A DNA stretch of 53,937 nt from Natronospirillum sp. (GCF_022565775.1 NZ_JAIUMC010000013.1:1-53937), one strand, 5' to 3'; positions 1-8,294 are shown, numbered from the stretch's first letter. The notes: generated by a model not told the origin, from the letters alone. Made by a program: numbers and translations.

Positions 1-269
1 TGGGCCGGGGTGACGGCCCGGTGGATGCCTGGACCACTGCCATAGCCCAGCATGTCGGCTTTGCGCTGGAAGTGGATGACTATGCCGAGCACACCCTGGG
101 CACCGGCTCTGATGCCAGGGCCGTGGCCTACGTGAAACTGCGCACCGGAAAGCGCACCTGGTGGGGTGTCGGCACCGGTGGCGACATCGCGCGGGCCGCT
201 CTCGATGCGGTCAGCGCCGCGGTCAATCGTGAGCTGGCAGCGCGCAAGGCGGAAGTGCAAGTCGCCTGA
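1..269 (+). CDS. leuA: 2-isopropylmalate synthase, C-terminal fragment
   Basis: This is the 3' end of a gene that begins before the window; the reading frame is open from base 3. The visible residues start GRGDGPVDAW and continue through HTLGTGSDARAVAYV to a TGA at 267-269. This matches the C-terminal regulatory (leucine-binding, LeuA dimer) domain of 2-isopropylmalate synthase, which condenses acetyl-CoA with 2-oxoisovalerate at the first step of leucine synthesis. The catalytic TIM-barrel part is outside the window. The GTG at 21 (Val-Asp-Ala) is an internal codon, not a start. Certainty is high for the domain and moderate for the enzyme, because homologous domains occur in citramalate synthases. 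Confidence 0.85.
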   Translation, partial: GRGDGPVDAWTTAIAQHVGFALEVDDYAEHTLGTGSDARAVAYVKLRTGKRTWWGVGTGGDIARAALDAVSAAVNRELAARKAEVQVA

Positions 270-373
270 ACAGACTGAGGCAGATTGCACATTCTGTCAT
301 AACTTAAGCTTGATAAAGACTATAAAACTCGCGGTGCAAAGGTCGTAAATAGGATAACCTGTTGCAGGTAGCA

Positions 374-389
374 GGGCCGCCTTCGGCCC
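374..389. terminator. GC-rich hairpin between leuA and fccA
   Basis: GGGCCG at 374-379 pairs with CGGCCC at 384-389 across a CCTT loop. It lies 105 bases after the leuA stop and 37 bases before fccA. No T tract follows, so this is a weak candidate for a leuA terminator or an mRNA-stabilising stem. The rest of the 270-426 gap holds a good Shine-Dalgarno (AGGAAAGGAG, 411-420) for fccA and no promoter I would defend. Confidence 0.35.
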
Positions 390-426
390 GCCTGAGACAA
401 TTTGCCCGTAAGGAAAGGAGCCAATA

Positions 427-756
427 ATGAACAATCACCTCCCCTGGAAGTCAGCCTGTCTGACTGCCGTGCTGGCACTGGGAGTCAGTGCCGGTGCACT
501 GGCTGACAGCCACAGTGCCGATCTCGACCACCTGGCAGACGAAGTGCTGGCGGGTGGATGTGCCGGCTGTCACGGCACTGACGGCGCACTGTCTGGCCTT
601 GTGCCGGCGATTGCAGGACGTCCGGCCGAGGAGCTGGAAGCGCTGTTGCTGCAATACAAGAACGGGGAAGGTAACCCCACTGTAATGGACCGCATTGCAG
701 GTGGATTTACCGATGAAGAACTGACCCGACTGGCTGAATTTTTTGCCAATCGCTGA
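427..756 (+). CDS. fccA: Monoheme cytochrome c, sulfide dehydrogenase subunit FccA
   Basis: A 109-residue periplasmic c-type cytochrome. A signal peptide (about residues 1-26, ending ALA-DS) precedes one heme-attachment motif CAGCH (Cys45, Cys48, His49). Met87 in NPTVMDRIAGG is the likely second axial ligand. An AGGAG Shine-Dalgarno sits 6 bases before the ATG. It is followed after 21 bases by a flavocytochrome c flavoprotein gene, so it most likely takes electrons from sulfide oxidation and passes them to the respiratory chain. The well-studied Allochromatium FccA has two hemes; this one has a single heme, as in shorter homologues. Assignment rests on context plus the heme motif; on its own it would be a class I cytochrome c. 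Confidence 0.8.
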   Translation: MNNHLPWKSACLTAVLALGVSAGALADSHSADLDHLADEVLAGGCAGCHGTDGALSGLVPAIAGRPAEELEALLLQYKNGEGNPTVMDRIAGGFTDEELTRLAEFFANR

Positions 757-777
757 GCATCTGCAGGGAGTTGATCA

Positions 778-2094
778 ATGAGTAATGACAAGAAGAATCT
801 TGGCGCGGTGTCGCGCCGCAGCCTGATCAAGGGCTTGGGGGCGGCCAGTGTGCTGCCCATGGTCAGTGCCTGTGGAACCATGACAGGTCGCGGCAGTGCG
901 GATGCCCGCGTGGTCGTTATTGGCGGTGGTTTTGGCGGGGCTACGGCGGCCAAGTACCTGAAACGGGGTAATCCGAATCTGGATGTGACGCTCGTCGAGC
1001 CGGCGGAAGTGTTTTATACCTGCCCGTTCAGCAATCTCTATCTCGGCGGCATCCGGGAAATGAATGAAATTGCCCACAACTATGATGAACTGAAAGACGT
1101 CTATGGCGTTCAGGTGATTCACCAATTGGCGCAGGATGTAGACCCTGTTGCTCATACTGTCACGCTGGGTGATGGCACCACGCTGATTTACGACAAGCTG
1201 GTGATGTCTCCCGGTATAGATTTCCGCTGGAACGAGATCGAAGGCTACGATCAGGCAGCGCCTCAATATGCACCGCATGCCTGGCAGGCAGGCGAGCAGA
1301 CTCGGCTGCTGCGCCGCCAGTTGGAAGGCATGGATGATGGCGGTGTTTTTGTGCTGGTGGCCCCCGATAACCCGTTCCGCTGTCCTCCCGGACCCTACGA
1401 GCGGGCCAGCATGGTGGCGCACTATTTCAGCCAGCATAAGCCCAACTCCAAAGTGCTGATTCTGGATGCCAAGGACAACTTCTCCAAGCAGGGTCTGTTT
1501 ACCGCGGGCTGGAACGAGTTCTATGGTAACCGTATCGAGTGGGTCGGGCTGTCCGGTGATGGCCGCGTCATGCGTGTCGATGCGGTGCGTCGTGAAGTGG
1601 AAACCGAATTCGGCACCTTGCATCAGGCAGACGTGCTGAACGTGGTACCGCCGCAAAAGGCCGGAATGATCGCCGAGCGAGCCGGAGTAACGGATGACAG
1701 CGGCTGGGTGCCGGTCAATCCGGCGACCTTTGCCGCCACCATGGCCGATGACATCTATGTGGTCGGCGATGCCACCATTGCCGCTCCCATGCCAAAATCC
1801 GGTTTTTCCGCCAGCTCTCAGGGCAAGGTGGCTGCGGCCGCCATCATTGCCGAAGTGGCTGGTGAAACGCCGCCGCCAGCCTATTTCACCAACACCTGCT
1901 ACAGCTTGATTGCGCCGGATTACGGTATTTCCGTGGCGGCCATCTACAAGACTGACAGCAGTGGTGAAGTCGAGGTGACCAGCAGTGGCCTTAGCCCGGC
2001 CGAGGCTGATCGCAGCACACGGGCGCTGGAAGCCCAGTATGCGCGTGGCTGGTATGAAGCCATTGCTCAGGATACCTGGGGCACGCGTTACTGA
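778..2094 (+). CDS. fccB: Sulfide dehydrogenase flavoprotein subunit FccB
   Basis: A 438-residue FAD enzyme that oxidises sulfide to sulfur in the periplasm and reduces the partner cytochrome. The N-terminus has a twin-arginine signal (SRRSLIKG, residues 12-19, then a hydrophobic stretch). The dinucleotide-binding motif VVVIGGGFGGATAAKYL starts near residue 45. Cys82 in FYTCPFSN corresponds to the cysteine that holds FAD covalently in known FccB proteins. Cys202 (FRCPPGPYERA) and Cys374 (NTCYSLIAP) correspond to the redox-active disulfide pair. A second FAD contact, DIYVVGDA, is near residue 325. All catalytic positions are therefore kept, and length is normal. The stop overlaps the next start (TGATG at 2092-2096), implying translational coupling. 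Confidence 0.9.
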   Translation: MSNDKKNLGAVSRRSLIKGLGAASVLPMVSACGTMTGRGSADARVVVIGGGFGGATAAKYLKRGNPNLDVTLVEPAEVFYTCPFSNLYLGGIREMNEIAHNYDELKDVYGVQVIHQLAQDVDPVAHTVTLGDGTTLIYDKLVMSPGIDFRWNEIEGYDQAAPQYAPHAWQAGEQTRLLRRQLEGMDDGGVFVLVAPDNPFRCPPGPYERASMVAHYFSQHKPNSKVLILDAKDNFSKQGLFTAGWNEFYGNRIEWVGLSGDGRVMRVDAVRREVETEFGTLHQADVLNVVPPQKAGMIAERAGVTDDSGWVPVNPATFAATMADDIYVVGDATIAAPMPKSGFSASSQGKVAAAAIIAEVAGETPPPAYFTNTCYSLIAPDYGISVAAIYKTDSSGEVEVTSSGLSPAEADRSTRALEAQYARGWYEAIAQDTWGTRY

Positions 2095-3137
2095 TGCCTC
2101 ATACAGAGTGGGTGCTGATCGCTGGTTTGATTCTGGGGCTGTTGTTCGGCGCTGTCGGTCAGCAGACCGGTTTCTGTCTGCTGCGCGGCCTGAAAAACCG
2201 GTGGGTCGAGGGTGACGGCCGCAAGTTGCGGGCGTTCGCACTGGCCATGGCGGTCGCTCTGCTGGGTACTCAGGCACTCGCCGTGCTGGCCCCCATCGAC
2301 CTGGGGGCCTCTGTGCATCCGCAGCGGACTCTTTCGCTGCTGATTCCGATTGGGGGCGTCCTGTTTGGGTTGGGTATGGTGATGGCCAATGGCTGCGGTG
2401 CCCGCTCTCTGGTTTTGCTGGGTACCGGCAATCTGCGCTCACTGGTGGTCTTGCTGTGTCTGGGTATCGCGGCCTACATGACCATGTCCGGGGTGCTGGC
2501 CAATGGTCGGCTGGCAGTTGAAGGTGCCGTTCAGTTCCGCCTGCCTGCCGCTACCTGGTGGCAGTGGCTGGCCAGTCTCGGCATGGATGGCCAACTGGCC
2601 CGCTGGCTGGTTACCGTGGTGCTGGTGGTTCTGTTGTCGGCCTACGCGCTCGCCAATTCGGCGTTCCGCCGCTCCGGTCGTGACCTCGCAGGCGGGCTGC
2701 TGATCGGCCTGCTGATTCCGGCTGGCTGGTGGATTACGGGCGTACTCGGTGATGATGTTTTCGATCCGGTCCGCCTGGCGTCGCTGAGCTTCGTCGCACC
2801 AATCGGTGACTCCTTGCAGTACCTGATGATTTCAACTGGTATCAGCCTCACGTTTCCGGTTGCCGTGGTTGCCGGTATCGTGGCGGGCAGCTTCGCCCTG
2901 TCCCTGATTACTGGCGGTCTGCACTGGCAGGGGTTTGATTCCCCGCGCCATATTCGTCGCTCTGTGCTGGGCGGTGTGCTGATGGGTATTGGCGGCGTGA
3001 TGGCTCTGGGCTGTTCAATCGGTCAGGGTCTGACCGGCTTCTCGACCCTGGCGATTAGCGCCTGGCTGGCCTTGGGTGGTATCGTTCTGGGTGCCTGGCT
3101 GGGTGTCAGACCATTGAAAAGCTGGGTTTCGCCCTGA
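2094..3137 (+). CDS. YeeE/YedE family sulfur-compound permease
   Basis: A 347-residue integral membrane protein with about nine hydrophobic helices. It carries the cysteine-centred motifs typical of the YeeE/YedE (DUF395) family: TGFCLLRGLKNR near residue 27, ANGCGARSLVLLGTGN near 101, and a late LGCSIGQGLTGFS. Family members import thiosulfate or move sulfur species through conserved cysteines. The start codon overlaps the fccB stop, so it belongs to the same transcript as the sulfide dehydrogenase. It could bring in thiosulfate or export or relay persulfide sulfur; the sequence alone does not settle direction or substrate. Confidence 0.8.
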   Translation: MPHTEWVLIAGLILGLLFGAVGQQTGFCLLRGLKNRWVEGDGRKLRAFALAMAVALLGTQALAVLAPIDLGASVHPQRTLSLLIPIGGVLFGLGMVMANGCGARSLVLLGTGNLRSLVVLLCLGIAAYMTMSGVLANGRLAVEGAVQFRLPAATWWQWLASLGMDGQLARWLVTVVLVVLLSAYALANSAFRRSGRDLAGGLLIGLLIPAGWWITGVLGDDVFDPVRLASLSFVAPIGDSLQYLMISTGISLTFPVAVVAGIVAGSFALSLITGGLHWQGFDSPRHIRRSVLGGVLMGIGGVMALGCSIGQGLTGFSTLAISAWLALGGIVLGAWLGVRPLKSWVSP

Positions 3138-3230
3138 TCTGAAATACAGAACAGCAATCGGTTTGTAGCTAAACTGCGTACTAGAAAGCGCGAATCAAGC
3201 ATGCCGGGGACCATCCGAGGGGTAACATTA

Positions 3231-4013
3231 ATGCGTAAAATCCAGTTCGCCTTATTGTTTGCACTGTCAGTTCTTCTGGCTGGTGCTGCTGTGGCTGACG
3301 GCTCAGGCTGGGATCGGCACGATGCCGTGCGTGAAGCTGTCGGGGATGCCACACCGCAACTCGGCCAACTGCGCATGCAGATGCCCAGTGTGTCGGAAGA
3401 CGGGTCTGCAGTACCACTGGAAATCAGTATTGATCACCCCATGACGGATGGCGACTACATCGAGAGTATCCGGGTGTTTGCTACGGCCAACCCGAATCCG
3501 GAAGTGGTGGACTTCTATCTGACCCCGTTGATGGGGCGGGCAGAAGTGTCTTCTCGTGTCAGAGTCAACGAAAGCCAGACTCTGTATGCCGTTGCGCACA
3601 GCAGCAGTGGCGACGTATTCGTGGCCAGTTCAGATGTGCGGGTGACGGTCGGTGGCTGCCTGATGACCAGTGATGACGATATCGCCGAGTTTGGTCAGCC
3701 CCGCGTCGCCCCGCCCAGAAACCTTGCGGCCGGGCAGCCCGGAGAAGTTCGTACTCTGGTGACGCACCCGATGGAAACCGGGCTGCGTGAGGGGCCTGAT
3801 GGCGAGTTGCTGCCGCGGCGCATGATCGATACCCTGATCGTGGAATTTGAAGGTGACACCGTCCTGACGGTCAAGATGCACACGGCCGTCTCGGAAAACC
3901 CCTACATGCGCTTCTTCATGGCGCCGGAAACAAGCGGCAATGCCGTGTTCCGCTGGACCGAAGAAGAGAGTGGCGACACCGTTGAAGAACAGATGGCCTT
4001 CAATCTGTCATAA
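3231..4013 (+). CDS. Fused SoxY-SoxZ sulfur carrier protein
   Basis: A 260-residue secreted protein joining both halves of the Sox carrier. I chose the ATG at 3231 because GAGGGG (3217-3222) precedes it and it begins a clean signal peptide (MRKIQFALLF to VADG); an in-frame ATG at 3201 lacks both. Residues about 30-145 are SoxY-like and end with TVGGC, whose Cys143 matches the swinging-arm cysteine that binds sulfur intermediates. Residues about 160-260 are SoxZ-like (HPMETGLREG, MHTAVSENPYMRFF). In separate SoxY proteins this cysteine lies at the very C-terminus; here it sits in the linker. Such fusions are known as SoxYZ-like carriers. It follows yeeE by 93 bases and probably completes the sulfur operon. 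Its 3' end overlaps the convergent gene by 14 bases. Confidence 0.85.
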   Translation: MRKIQFALLFALSVLLAGAAVADGSGWDRHDAVREAVGDATPQLGQLRMQMPSVSEDGSAVPLEISIDHPMTDGDYIESIRVFATANPNPEVVDFYLTPLMGRAEVSSRVRVNESQTLYAVAHSSSGDVFVASSDVRVTVGGCLMTSDDDIAEFGQPRVAPPRNLAAGQPGEVRTLVTHPMETGLREGPDGELLPRRMIDTLIVEFEGDTVLTVKMHTAVSENPYMRFFMAPETSGNAVFRWTEEESGDTVEEQMAFNLS

Positions 4014-5970
4014 GCGCCTTCAGGAAGCGTTCGCGGAATTCGTCAACCGGCATCGGGTGCCCGAACCAGTATCCCTGAAAGCGGGTGCAGCCCGACTGCA
4101 GCAAGAACTCGTAGATGTCTTCTGTTTCGACACCCTCGGCCATGACCTCGATATCGAGGTTCTGGCCGAGGCCAATGATGGAGCGCGCGATGGCGGCGTC
4201 ATTGGCATCAGTGATCAGGTCGAGAACAAACGACTTGTCGATCTTGAGCTGTGACAGGGGCAGCCTCTTGAGATAGGACAGAGACGAGTAGCCGGTACCG
4301 AAATCATCCAGGGCAAAGTTGATACCCGTGGATTGCAGCAGCATCATCTCGCGGGCGGTTTCCTCCAGGTGTTCCAGCAGGGCGGTTTCGGTCAGTTCGA
4401 ACACGATCTGCTGTGGCCGCACTGAATACTGATCCAGCAGTCGGCCGACCTGACGGGTGAAGTCGTGATACAGGAATTGTCGCGGGCTGATATTGATCGA
4501 CAGCGCAAAGTCTTTCGGCAGGCCACGGGCTGACCACTGCTCCAGATCGGTGAAGGCCTGGCCCAGTACCCAGTGCCCCAGACTGTCAATCAACCCGCTG
4601 TTTTCCGCGACCGGAATGAACTGGTCCGGTGGTACCATGCCCAACTCATCGTCATGCCAGCGCAGCAGTGCTTCTGCGCCCACTACCTGTCCCTTGTCGT
4701 CAAACTGCGGCTGATACCAGAGTGCCAGCTTGTCGTCCCGGATGGCGGTGCGCAGCGCCTGCTCCATGCCGGTTCTGCGATCCGTTTCGGCCTGCATGTC
4801 AGGATCGAAAAAGCGCAGGGTATTGCCGCCACGTTCCTTCGACTTGTACAGGGCCAGTTCTGCCTGGCGCAGGCTTTCTTCGACATTGAATTGCTGACCG
4901 TCCAGCAATGCGATACCCAGGCTGGGCGTACAGTGATATTCGAAATTACCCTGCACATACGGCAACCCGAGGCTGCGCCGCACACGTTCCGCCTGATTGG
5001 CGGCATGGGCCCGTTTTTGCTGCAGGTCATGGCCGCTGATGTCGCTGAGCACGGCAAATTCATCCCCACCGAGTCGGGCCACGGTATCGCCGGCCTGAGT
5101 GCTGTCCAGCAAGCGCGCAGCCACCTTCTGCAGCAGCCAGTCGCCGGCGTCGTGCCCCCGGGAGTCATTGATGTCCTTGAACCGGTCGAGATCGATCAGG
5201 GTCAGACAGAACTGGTGCTCTCCCTGTTCGGCCAGGTCCTGCGCGGCGCGCAACCGGTCGATCAGGTATTGGCGATTGGGTAATTGGGTCAGGGCGTCAA
5301 AATAAGCCAGCTCATAGGCTTCTTCATTGCGCGCTGTGAGTTCGGTGCGAGCCTTACGGATGCGGCTGAGAATGCGTCGATACTGCACGGCACTGATGCT
5401 GAGCAGCACAATGATAACAAGGGCAACCAGCATGCCGCCAAGCGCCATTGCTTGAATGCGCTGGTTTGCGGCCTCAAGTTCAGAAGTGCGCTGCAGGACC
5501 AGATCTGCCAGACCTGCCTCATAGGTTTCCAGCGACCGTTCGGCAAGCCGCTGTTCGGTGATGTCCTGAATAACGGAAAACAGGTAGGTCTGGCCATCCA
5601 GAGTGATCGGATTGCTGTGCACCTCCACCGTGCGCACCTCGCCGCTGGCCAGGCGGTGCGCAAAAATGAAGTAGTTGCGCTCCTCCTGTGCGGCCCGCTG
5701 ACGCTCGGCCTGAACCTGAGCGTCCGACAACAGATTGATGTCATCAATGCGCAGTTGTCTCAGGTTGTCCGCTGTATAGCCGTAGAACTCCGCGGCCGCG
5801 CGATTGGCACTGATGATCTGGCCGTCTTCCGCTCTGATCAGCAACATCACGGCACTGTGTCCGCTGATCAAGTCATCGAACACCTGCTGCTGCGCCAGGC
5901 CGCCACCGGACACGAGGCCGAGAACGACCACCACACAGCAGCGCATCAGGGTTCGTCTGATTCGGTTCAA
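4000..5970 (-). CDS. PAS-GGDEF-EAL cyclic-di-GMP enzyme with signal peptide
   Basis: A 656-residue bifunctional cyclic-di-GMP protein. An N-terminal hydrophobic signal (residues about 8-27) is followed by a PAS domain (about 30-145), a membrane helix (about 177-197), a GGDEF domain and an EAL domain. The GGDEF signature is intact (RLGGDEFAVL, motif at 301-305), as is EAL (AEALLRW, motif at 433-435). The DDFGTGYSSLSYLKRL stretch and the late MAEGVET are also present, so both diguanylate cyclase and phosphodiesterase activity are possible. The topology places the PAS domain outside the cytoplasm, so it could sense a periplasmic signal. The gene converges on soxYZ with a 14-base overlap and is probably transcribed alone. 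Confidence 0.88.
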   Translation of the reverse strand: MNRIRRTLMRCCVVVVLGLVSGGGLAQQQVFDDLISGHSAVMLLIRAEDGQIISANRAAAEFYGYTADNLRQLRIDDINLLSDAQVQAERQRAAQEERNYFIFAHRLASGEVRTVEVHSNPITLDGQTYLFSVIQDITEQRLAERSLETYEAGLADLVLQRTSELEAANQRIQAMALGGMLVALVIIVLLSISAVQYRRILSRIRKARTELTARNEEAYELAYFDALTQLPNRQYLIDRLRAAQDLAEQGEHQFCLTLIDLDRFKDINDSRGHDAGDWLLQKVAARLLDSTQAGDTVARLGGDEFAVLSDISGHDLQQKRAHAANQAERVRRSLGLPYVQGNFEYHCTPSLGIALLDGQQFNVEESLRQAELALYKSKERGGNTLRFFDPDMQAETDRRTGMEQALRTAIRDDKLALWYQPQFDDKGQVVGAEALLRWHDDELGMVPPDQFIPVAENSGLIDSLGHWVLGQAFTDLEQWSARGLPKDFALSINISPRQFLYHDFTRQVGRLLDQYSVRPQQIVFELTETALLEHLEETAREMMLLQSTGINFALDDFGTGYSSLSYLKRLPLSQLKIDKSFVLDLITDANDAAIARSIIGLGQNLDIEVMAEGVETEDIYEFLLQSGCTRFQGYWFGHPMPVDEFRERFLKALMTD

Positions 5971-6129
5971 GGCAACAGATCTCCGCTGAACCCTGCCCTG
6001 CAGTAGTACTTCTCAGGCATTGGAGTTGGCCTTTGTCTTGTGTCGGTCACTTGAATTCTTGTCTCTCATGTATACTGAATAGCACTACAGATTACAAACC
6101 TGACCGCAGGATACACAGGTGCTCCAACA

Positions 6130-7008
6130 ATGCAGCAAGCGATCTTCAAAATTGAGGCCCGGTACCACAATATGGCAGGGGTTCCGGTACAGCGCATTTT
6201 ACCCTCCCGGACCTGCCGCGCCATTGGTCCCTTTGTATTTCTCGACCACATGGGCCCTACTGATGAACCCGCACAGGTCGCACCTCACCCCCATATTGGC
6301 CTGAGTACGCTGACCTGGCTGTTCAGCGGTGAAATGCGCCACCGGGACAGCCTGGGCAATGACCAGATCATTCGCCCCGGTGAGGTGAACTGGATGACAG
6401 CCGGACGCGGTATCGTGCACTCCGAACGCGCCGATTCCGGTGCGCCGCCATTGCATGGCTTGCAATGCTGGGTAGCGCAGTGCCGGGATGAAGAGCAGGG
6501 TGAGCCCTCGTTCCAGCATTTGGGAGCGCCCCAATTGCCACGGTTTTCGGATGACGGAGTCGACTGGACGCTGATTGCCGGGCATTGGATGGAGCAACAT
6601 TCTCCGTTGGCAATCCAGTGGCCCGCTTTCTTTGTCGAAGGGCGCGTGCGAGCGCCGGGCAGTTGGCACTGGCATTATCCGGGGTGTCACGCGCTCGGTA
6701 TCTATCTGGTGACCGGGCATTTGAGTGTGCGCTGGCATGACGGGCAGTCACTGTCACTGGAAGCCGGTGAGCTGGGCGTATTCCCTCCGTTGCGTGAGGG
6801 CGCAGCGCCTGAAATCACCGCCGACAGTCAGACCTGCTTCGTGTGCCTGGGTGGTGAGCCATTTCCCGAAGAGCGGTTTTTCGACTGGAACTTTGTCGCC
6901 AGTGACAAGGCGTTGCTGGCGCAGGCCCGCGCGGACTGGATAGCCGGTCGTTTTCCCTCTGTGCCGGGGGACGACAGCCGGATTCCGCATCCTGCGGAAT
7001 CTTCATAA
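6130..7008 (+). CDS. Pirin family protein
   Basis: A 292-residue cupin-type protein. The hallmark HPHIGLSTLTWLFSGE near residue 56, followed by RHRDSLGN and GIVHSER near 101, supplies the three histidines and the glutamate that bind the metal in pirins. Length is normal. Bacterial pirins include quercetin dioxygenases and proteins that bind metabolic enzymes, so the precise role is unknown. The gene is isolated: the GGDEF-EAL gene is divergent on one side and pstS, with its own promoter, follows. A TATACT hexamer at 6071-6076 could be part of its promoter, but the best -35 match is badly spaced. Confidence 0.85.
   Translation: MQQAIFKIEARYHNMAGVPVQRILPSRTCRAIGPFVFLDHMGPTDEPAQVAPHPHIGLSTLTWLFSGEMRHRDSLGNDQIIRPGEVNWMTAGRGIVHSERADSGAPPLHGLQCWVAQCRDEEQGEPSFQHLGAPQLPRFSDDGVDWTLIAGHWMEQHSPLAIQWPAFFVEGRVRAPGSWHWHYPGCHALGIYLVTGHLSVRWHDGQSLSLEAGELGVFPPLREGAAPEITADSQTCFVCLGGEPFPEERFFDWNFVASDKALLAQARADWIAGRFPSVPGDDSRIPHPAESS
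6981..7001. repeat. Perfect 9-bp inverted repeat at the pirin 3' end
   Basis: GATTCCGCA (6981-6989) pairs exactly with TGCGGAATC (6993-7001) around a TCC loop. The stem ends five bases before the pirin stop codon. No T tract follows, so it may be an mRNA 3' stabilising stem or a weak insulator before the pstS promoter rather than a proper terminator. Confidence 0.5.
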
Positions 7009-7021
7009 AGCAGCCACAGAT

Positions 7022-7055
7022 CTGTCACATATCAGTCACATTGTCTCTCTATAGT
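7022..7055 (+). promoter_or_regulatory. Pho box and promoter of pstS
   Basis: Two PhoB half-sites are spaced 11 bp apart: CTGTCAC (7022-7028), ATAT, CAGTCAC (7033-7039). A -10-like TATAGT lies at 7050-7055, 10 bases downstream, as expected when PhoB replaces the -35 contact. The same arrangement recurs before pstC and phoB, so phosphate-starvation control of pstS is very likely. Confidence 0.85.
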
Positions 7056-7113
7056 CACTCTCGCAACAGGGAAATCCCTGACCTGCCTGAATTCGACAAT
7101 GGAGACAGACACA

Positions 7114-8091
7114 ATGAAAATGAACAAGTTGCTGCTGACTGGCGTGATTGCCGGTATGGCCTCTCTGGGTGGCAATGCCCTGGCCCAGGATGTAGACCCC
7201 AACCTGCCGGTTTACGAGCGTGCTTCTGGCGTGTCCGGTAACATCAGTTCTATCGGTTCCGATACGCTGAACAACCTGATGACACTGTGGGCCGAAGAGT
7301 TCAACCGCTTCTACCCGAACGTCAATGTACAGATTCAGGGCGCTGGTTCTGGTACTGCACCGCCTGCGGTTACTGAAGGTACTGCGACTTTCGGTCCGAT
7401 GAGCCGCGGCATGCGCGATTCCGAAATCGAAGCGTTTGAAGAGCGTCACGGCTATGAGCCCTACGCGCTGCCGGTCGCCATCGACACGCTGGCGGTTTAC
7501 GTGAACCGCGACAATCCGATCGAAGGCCTGTCGCTGCCGCAGGTTGATGCCATCTTCTCTTCCACTCGCTTCAGCGACCATCCGGAAGACATTACCCGTT
7601 GGGGCCAGGTTGGCCTGGAAGGTGCCTGGGAGAACCGCGACATCCCGCTGTACAGCCGTAACGCGGTATCCGGTACCTACGGTTATTTCCGTGACAATGC
7701 TCTGTTTGGTGGTGATTTCAAGGCCTCTATCAATGAGCAGCCCGGTTCTTCTTCCGTAGTTCAAGGTGTGGCTGAAACCATCAATGGTATTGGTTACTCC
7801 GGTATCGGATACATCACCTCTGGTGTGCGCGCCATTCCCTTGGCACGTGAGCACGGTGGTGAGATGTTCGAGCCGAACGCAGAAAACGCGGTCACGGGCG
7901 ATTACCCGCTGGCGCGTTTCCTCTACGTCTACGTGAACAAGCATCCGAACGAGCCGCTGGAGCCTTCAGTTGCCGAGTTCGTGAAGATGATCTACTCACA
8001 GGTTGGCCAGGAAGTTGTCGTACGTGACGGCTTCGTACCCTTGCCCGCCAGCGCTGCAGAAAACGTCCTGCGCGATCTGGACCTGATGTAA
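7114..8091 (+). CDS. pstS: Phosphate ABC transporter substrate-binding protein PstS
   Basis: A 325-residue periplasmic phosphate-binding protein. I chose the ATG at 7114 (MKMNKLLLTG) because GGAGA at 7102-7106 is correctly spaced; an upstream in-frame ATG at 7099 overlaps that site. A signal peptide ends near NALAQD. Recognisable features are SSIGSDTLNNLM, the GAGSGTAPPAVTEGTATFGP ligand-loop region and the YSRNAVSGTYGYF phosphate-binding segment. It delivers phosphate to PstCAB, encoded downstream. It has its own Pho box, and a strong terminator follows, so it can be expressed in excess of the permease genes. Confidence 0.93.
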   Translation: MKMNKLLLTGVIAGMASLGGNALAQDVDPNLPVYERASGVSGNISSIGSDTLNNLMTLWAEEFNRFYPNVNVQIQGAGSGTAPPAVTEGTATFGPMSRGMRDSEIEAFEERHGYEPYALPVAIDTLAVYVNRDNPIEGLSLPQVDAIFSSTRFSDHPEDITRWGQVGLEGAWENRDIPLYSRNAVSGTYGYFRDNALFGGDFKASINEQPGSSSVVQGVAETINGIGYSGIGYITSGVRAIPLAREHGGEMFEPNAENAVTGDYPLARFLYVYVNKHPNEPLEPSVAEFVKMIYSQVGQEVVVRDGFVPLPASAAENVLRDLDLM

Positions 8092-8113
8092 ACGCTTGAC
8101 CCTCGATTGATTC

Positions 8114-8139
8114 AGGGAGCCTTTGGGCTCCCTTTTTTT
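8114..8139 (+). terminator. Rho-independent terminator of pstS
   Basis: GGGAGCC (8115-8121) pairs with GGCTCCC (8126-8132), with flanking A and T extending the stem, and seven T residues follow (8133-8139). It sits 23 bases after the pstS stop. It ends the pstS transcript and separates it from the pstC promoter. Confidence 0.93.
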
Positions 8140-8163
8140 GTCTGGCGTCCGGGTTGGGGTGCC

Positions 8164-8277
8164 CCTGTAGGCTGTGGCCGTTGGCCACGCATGCATGGCC
8201 GAAGGCCCCTTTCAAGCGCAGCCAAGGCAGCGCCTACAACAGTGGCTTTGCTGTAGGCGCGTGCCTTGGCCGCGCTC
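8164..8277. repeat. GTAG-headed palindromic repeat (REP-like), copy set A
   Basis: The pstS-pstC gap holds a repeat set. CCTGTAGGCTGTG at 8164-8176 recurs exactly at 13994-14006. The 26 bases at 8252-8277 recur exactly at 14257-14282. Within the gap, 8216-8239 and about 8250-8275 form an imperfect inverted pair with arms ending in CGCCTACA and starting TGTAGGCG. The GTAG heads and GC-rich palindromic bodies resemble REP/BIME elements. No transposase gene is adjacent. Confidence 0.75.
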
Positions 8278-8294
8278 AACGAAGAGTAAGTCGT

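Noticed and set aside
775..2442. Long antisense open frames opposite fccB, and similar ones at 19132-20358, 24888-26627 and 33868-35283
   Set aside because: They mirror strongly supported genes, show no recognisable domains, and are expected in GC-rich coding DNA.
6051..6076. Sigma-70 promoter of the pirin gene (TTGAAT and TATACT)
   Set aside because: The spacer is only 14 bases, outside the normal range.
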